Positions 60,666 to 64,000 of a stretch of DNA of 64,000 nt are shown piece after piece. The notes under the pieces were generated by a model that was not told where the DNA came from, searched no databases, and saw nothing but the letters and a program-made list of their open reading frames with translations. Source of the stretch: Pseudomonas sp. ANT_J12 (GTDB taxonomy: Bacteria; Pseudomonadota; Gammaproteobacteria; Pseudomonadales; Pseudomonadaceae); assembly GCF_008370045.1 (NCBI RefSeq), contig NZ_VOBN01000011.1, positions 1 to 64,000 of the forward strand, written 5' to 3'. The position numbers were made by a program, and so were the translations under genes. Every line of letters begins with the position of its first letter. Position 1 is the first letter of the stretch.

Positions 60666-62011
60666 GCAGCGCACGCATGAACACTGAAAACGAAGCCACG
60701 ATGGAACACGACTACATCGCCGAACGCCCTGAACGCGACGCCAAATTTTTCGCACGCATGGGCTGGATCCTCGCGATTGTCGGCGCTGGCAGCTTCTTCA
60801 CTTGGGCCAGCCTCGCGCCGCTCGATCAAGGGATTCCGGTGCAAGGCACGGTGGTTGTGTCCGGCAAGCGCAAAGCGGTGCAATCGATGAGTCCCGGTGT
60901 TGTCAGCCGGATTCTGGTGCGCGAAGGCCAGGTGGTGAAACTCGGCCAGCCGCTGTTCCAGCTCGACCAGACCCAGGTCGCGGCCGACGTCGATTCGCTG
61001 CAGGCGCAATACCGCATGGCCTGGGCCAGCGTCGCGCGTTGGGAAAGCGAGCGGGACAACCTCAAGCAAGTGACTTTCCCCACCGAGCTGAGCAAGGACG
61101 CTGATCCGCGTCTGGCCCTGGTCCTCGAAGGCCAGCGCCAATTGTTCAGCAGCCGCCGCGAAGCCTACGCCCGTGAACAGGGCGGGTTGCGCGCCAATAT
61201 CGAAGGCGCGAACGCGCAACTGGCCGGCATGCGCCGCGCCCGCACCGACCTGACGGCCCAGGCCAGCTCGCTGCAACAGCAACTGAGCAACCTTCAGCCT
61301 CTGGCCGACAACGGCTACATCCCGCGCAACCGGCTGATGGAATACCAGCGTCAGCTGTCGCAAGTGCAGCAACAACTGGCGGAGAACACCGGCGAAAGCG
61401 GGCGGGTGGAGCAGGGCATCCTCGAAGCGAAACTCAAGCTGCAACAGCACATCGAGGAGTACCAGAAAGAAGTCCGCACCCAACTGGCCGACGCGCAACT
61501 CAAGAGCGTGACCCTCAAGGAGCAATTGACCTCCGCCGGGTTCGACCTGCAACACCGCGAGATCATCGCCACTGCCGACGGCATCGCGGTCAACCTCGGG
61601 GTGCACACCGAAGGCGCCGTTGTGCGCCAGGGCGAAACCTTGCTGGAGATCGTGCCCCAAGGCACCACCCTGGAAGTGGAAGGGCACCTGCCGGTCAACC
61701 TGATCGACAAGGTCGGCACCCACTTGCCGGTGGACATCCTGTTCACCGCGTTCAACCAGAGCCGCACGCCACGGGTGCCGGGGGAAGTCAGCCTGATTTC
61801 CGCCGACCAGATGATCGACGAGAAAACCGGCGCCCCTTACTACGTCTTGCGCAGCAGCGTCAGTGACCAGGCCATGGAAAAACTCCACGGCCTGGTGATC
61901 AAGCCCGGCATGCCTGCGGAAATGTTCGTGCGCACCGGTGAGCGTTCACTCCTCAACTATTTGTTCAAGCCGCTGCTCGACCGGGCCAACTCCGCGTTGA
62001 CCGAGGAATAA
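60662..62011 (+). CDS. aprE: Type I secretion membrane fusion protein AprE
   Basis: This 449-aa HlyD-family adaptor bridges AprD and AprF. One membrane helix lies near residues 37-58, followed by a lipoyl half-motif (MSPGVVSRILVREGQVV), a long coiled coil (about 110-290) and a C-terminal beta domain (about 320-430; VNLIDKVGTHLPVDILF). The ATG overlaps the aprD stop by four bases. It is an inner-membrane protein with its bulk in the periplasm. Confidence 0.93.
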   Translation: MSSARMNTENEATMEHDYIAERPERDAKFFARMGWILAIVGAGSFFTWASLAPLDQGIPVQGTVVVSGKRKAVQSMSPGVVSRILVREGQVVKLGQPLFQLDQTQVAADVDSLQAQYRMAWASVARWESERDNLKQVTFPTELSKDADPRLALVLEGQRQLFSSRREAYAREQGGLRANIEGANAQLAGMRRARTDLTAQASSLQQQLSNLQPLADNGYIPRNRLMEYQRQLSQVQQQLAENTGESGRVEQGILEAKLKLQQHIEEYQKEVRTQLADAQLKSVTLKEQLTSAGFDLQHREIIATADGIAVNLGVHTEGAVVRQGETLLEIVPQGTTLEVEGHLPVNLIDKVGTHLPVDILFTAFNQSRTPRVPGEVSLISADQMIDEKTGAPYYVLRSSVSDQAMEKLHGLVIKPGMPAEMFVRTGERSLLNYLFKPLLDRANSALTEE

Positions 62012-62013
62012 GG

Positions 62014-63378
62014 ATGTTCGGTTGTATGAATAAGCTTTCCATGCTCGGGGCCGCCCTGGCGTTGCTGACCTGCAACAGTGCAATGGCCCTGGGGCCGTTT
62101 GAAATCTACGAACAGGCGTTGCGCAATGACCCGGTGTTCCTCGGCGCCATCAAGGAGCGGGATGCCGGCCTTGAAAACCGCATCATCGGCCGCGCCGGGC
62201 TGTTGCCCAAAGTGGGTTACAACTACAACAAAGGGCGCAACACCTCCAAGGTCACCCAGATTAACGAGGGGCGGCCGGACTTCACCGAGGACCGCAACTA
62301 CAGCAGCTACGGCTCGACCTTGACGGTGCAACAACCGTTGCTCGACTACGAGGCTTACGCGTCGTATCGCAAAGGCGTGGCGCAATCGTTGTTCGCCGAC
62401 GAAGCCTTCCGTGGCAAGAGCCAGGAATTGCTGGTGCGGGTGCTGGATAACTACACCAAGGCGTTGTTTGCCCAGGATCAGATCGACATCGCCCAGGCCA
62501 AGAAAAAGGCCTTCGAGCAACAGTTCCAGCAGAACGAACACATGTTCCGCCAGGGCGAAGGCACGCGCACCGACATTCTTGAGGCCGAGTCGCGCTATGA
62601 ACTGGCCACGGCCGAGGAAATCGAGGCCCGTGACGAGCAGGACGCGTCGCTGCGTGAGCTGGGTGCGCTGATCGGCGTGCCGGCGGTCAACATCGGTGAT
62701 CTGGCGCCCCTGGACCAGAACTTCCAGACCTTCGCCCTGCAACCGGCCAATTACGACACCTGGCACGAGATGGCCGTGGCCAACAATCCGAACCTGGCTT
62801 CCCAGCGTCAGGCCGTGGAAGTGGCGCGCTACGAAGTCGAACGCAACCGCGCCGGGCACCTGCCCAAAGTCAGCGCCTACGCCTCGGTGCGCCAGAACGA
62901 ATCGGAAAGCGGCAACACCTATAACCAGCGCTACGACACCAACACCATCGGCATCGAAGTCAGCGTGCCGTTGTATGCCGGTGGCGGGGTCTCGGCCATG
63001 ACCCGCCAGGCCAGCCGCACCATGGAGCAAGCCGAGTACGAACTGGACGGCAAGACCCGGGAAACCCTGATCGAACTGCGCCGCCAGTTCAGCGCCTGTT
63101 TGTCGGGGGTGAACAAGCTGCGCGCCTATCAAAAAGCCCTGGTGTCCGCCGAAGCGCTGGTGGTGTCGACCAAGCAAAGCATCCTTGGCGGTGAGCGGGT
63201 CAACCTGGATGCGCTCAACGCTGAACAACAGTTGTTCACCACTCGAAGAGACCTGGCGCAGGCGCGGTATGACTACCTGATGGCGTGGACCAAGCTGCAT
63301 TACTACGCCGGGACATTGAACGACCAGGATCTGGCGAAGGTAGATGAGGCGTTTGGCCAGGGCCCGAAAACCCGCTGA
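62014..63378 (+). CDS. aprF: Type I secretion outer-membrane channel AprF
   Basis: This 454-aa TolC-family protein is the outer-membrane exit for AprA. A signal peptide ends near NSAMA (about residue 25), and mature protein begins LGPFEIYEQALRNDPV, the usual start of this family. Two TolC-type repeats follow. GAGGA lies about six bases ahead of the ATG at 62014; a second in-frame ATG at 62026 would give a shorter signal peptide. It is the last gene of aprDEF and is followed by a REP element. Confidence 0.92.
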   Translation: MFGCMNKLSMLGAALALLTCNSAMALGPFEIYEQALRNDPVFLGAIKERDAGLENRIIGRAGLLPKVGYNYNKGRNTSKVTQINEGRPDFTEDRNYSSYGSTLTVQQPLLDYEAYASYRKGVAQSLFADEAFRGKSQELLVRVLDNYTKALFAQDQIDIAQAKKKAFEQQFQQNEHMFRQGEGTRTDILEAESRYELATAEEIEARDEQDASLRELGALIGVPAVNIGDLAPLDQNFQTFALQPANYDTWHEMAVANNPNLASQRQAVEVARYEVERNRAGHLPKVSAYASVRQNESESGNTYNQRYDTNTIGIEVSVPLYAGGGVSAMTRQASRTMEQAEYELDGKTRETLIELRRQFSACLSGVNKLRAYQKALVSAEALVVSTKQSILGGERVNLDALNAEQQLFTTRRDLAQARYDYLMAWTKLHYYAGTLNDQDLAKVDEAFGQGPKTR

Positions 63379-63417
63379 TCTGCTGACGAAAAACAAACCT
63401 GTGGCGAACAGGCTTTT

Positions 63418-63494
63418 GTGGCGAGGGACCTTGCTCCCGTAACCGCCGTGGGGGGGCCGCTTCGCAGCCCAGCGGGAGCAAGCTCCCTCGCCAC
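63418..63494. repeat. REP-type inverted repeat after aprF
   Basis: GTGGCGAGGGACCTTGCTCCC and its complement form imperfect arms around a GCCGC/GCGGC-type centre. It belongs to the second REP family and separates the secretion genes from the subtilase gene. Confidence 0.82.
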
Positions 63495-63617
63495 GAAAAG
63501 CTCGATTGCCACAGGAATCGCGACATCCTGAAAGAAATGCATTTCGGCAACACCGCACGACCACCCCCGCGAACAGGGGGACTAAAACTCTAAAAACGCC
63601 AAAAAAGCGAGAAAGAC

Positions 63618-64000
63618 ATGGAAGTACAGATCAAGCCGATATCGGTCGGCACGCTATTGCTCCTGGTTTCTGCCATCCCCCAAGCAGCCCAGGCCCAATA
63701 CCTCGAAACCGGCAAACCCGGTGACTCCGCCAGTTGGCGCTCGGCGGAGTTCCAGCGCGACTGGGGTCTGGCCCGCATGCAGGCCGATCAAGCCTACGCC
63801 GCCGGCATCACCGGCAAAGGCGTGAAGATCGGTGAACTGGATTCCGGCTTCGACGCCAGCCATCCCGAGTTCGCCACCGACCGATACCACGCGGTCACCA
63901 CCCGCGGCACCTACGTCGACGGCACACCGTTCAACGTCGACGGTACGCTCAATCCCAACAACGACTCCCATGGCACCCACGTCACCGGCACCCTGGGCGC
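63618..64000 (+). CDS. Autotransporter-type subtilisin-like serine protease (5' part)
   Basis: The frame is open to the window edge, so only the first 127 codons are seen. A signal peptide ends in AQA (cleavage after residue 26). Two of the three S8 catalytic residues are visible: D75 in IGELDSGFD and H118 in DSHGTHVTG. The catalytic serine and any autotransporter beta-barrel lie beyond the window. In P. fluorescens, aprF is followed by one or two such autotransporter proteases (prtA/prtB) and then lipA, so this is the expected neighbour. The start has only weak ribosome-binding support (GAGA). Confidence 0.82.
   Translation, partial: MEVQIKPISVGTLLLLVSAIPQAAQAQYLETGKPGDSASWRSAEFQRDWGLARMQADQAYAAGITGKGVKIGELDSGFDASHPEFATDRYHAVTTRGTYVDGTPFNVDGTLNPNNDSHGTHVTGTLG

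Noticed and set aside
59073..60755. 560-aa minus-strand frame opposite aprD
   Set aside because: Shadow of the ABC transporter gene; no motif of its own.

Overview
The window reads as one chromosomal segment of a fluorescent Pseudomonas, most likely of the P. fluorescens species group. The evidence is high GC content, the Pseudomonas-type mtl operon, a mexS/mexT/mexEF-oprN locus, an aprA-aprI-aprDEF protease/secretion cluster followed by a subtilase gene, and many REP/BIME-type inverted repeats in two sequence families. No rRNA, tRNA, CRISPR array, prophage or insertion sequence was seen. All assignments come from reading the sequence and recalling protein families; no database search was run.

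Layout. 1-4.6 kb: tail of a mannitol/sorbitol/arabitol ABC uptake operon (mtlE-mtlF-mtlG, minus strand) with its AraC-type regulator mtlR. 4.6-7.0 kb: a PI-PLC-like phosphodiesterase and a glycosyltransferase. 7.0-14.7 kb: two giant paralogous toxin-like proteins (about 1250 aa each). One carries an intact aspzincin-like HExxH metalloprotease signature at its C-terminus; the other has lost it. 14.8-16.3 kb: a PqaA-family protein. 16.4-27.0 kb: a dense signalling island with a lone receiver, a CHASE3/GAF hybrid kinase with three receivers, stand-alone CheR and CheB enzymes, a REC-kinase, a second lone receiver, a hybrid kinase, and a two-domain KaiC-like ATPase overlapping that kinase gene. 27.2-32.8 kb: a TPR protein, a bestrophin-like channel and a FUSC/DUF1656/HlyD efflux trio.

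33.0-42.5 kb: the mexEF-oprN multidrug efflux operon, its activator mexT and divergent mexS, with two small zinc-ribbon membrane-protein genes between mexE and mexT. 43.0-45.9 kb: an unrecognised 484-aa protein followed by a MocR-like regulator. 46.0-51.7 kb: pgm, a frameshifted pirin gene, an SF1 helicase and a DUF1652-like gene. 51.9-55.7 kb: an amine/polyamine set (SnoaL-AraC regulator, FAD oxidoreductase, cupin, PotF-like binding protein). 55.8-64 kb: a small beta-rich protein, then alkaline protease aprA, its inhibitor aprI, its type I secretion system aprDEF, and the start of an autotransporter subtilase cut by the window edge.

How the genes work together. MtlE binds polyol and MtlF/MtlG transport it under MtlR control. 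MexT, influenced by the MexS oxidoreductase, switches on MexEF-OprN. AprD/E/F export AprA, while AprI guards the periplasm. The aprA leader carries three GGA motifs at an exact 28-nt spacing, the last a perfect match to the RsmA/RsmE consensus over the ribosome-binding site, which predicts Gac/Rsm control. The least explained parts are the twin toxin-like proteins, the CheR/CheB/kinase/KaiC island, and the 43.0-45.9 kb pair.
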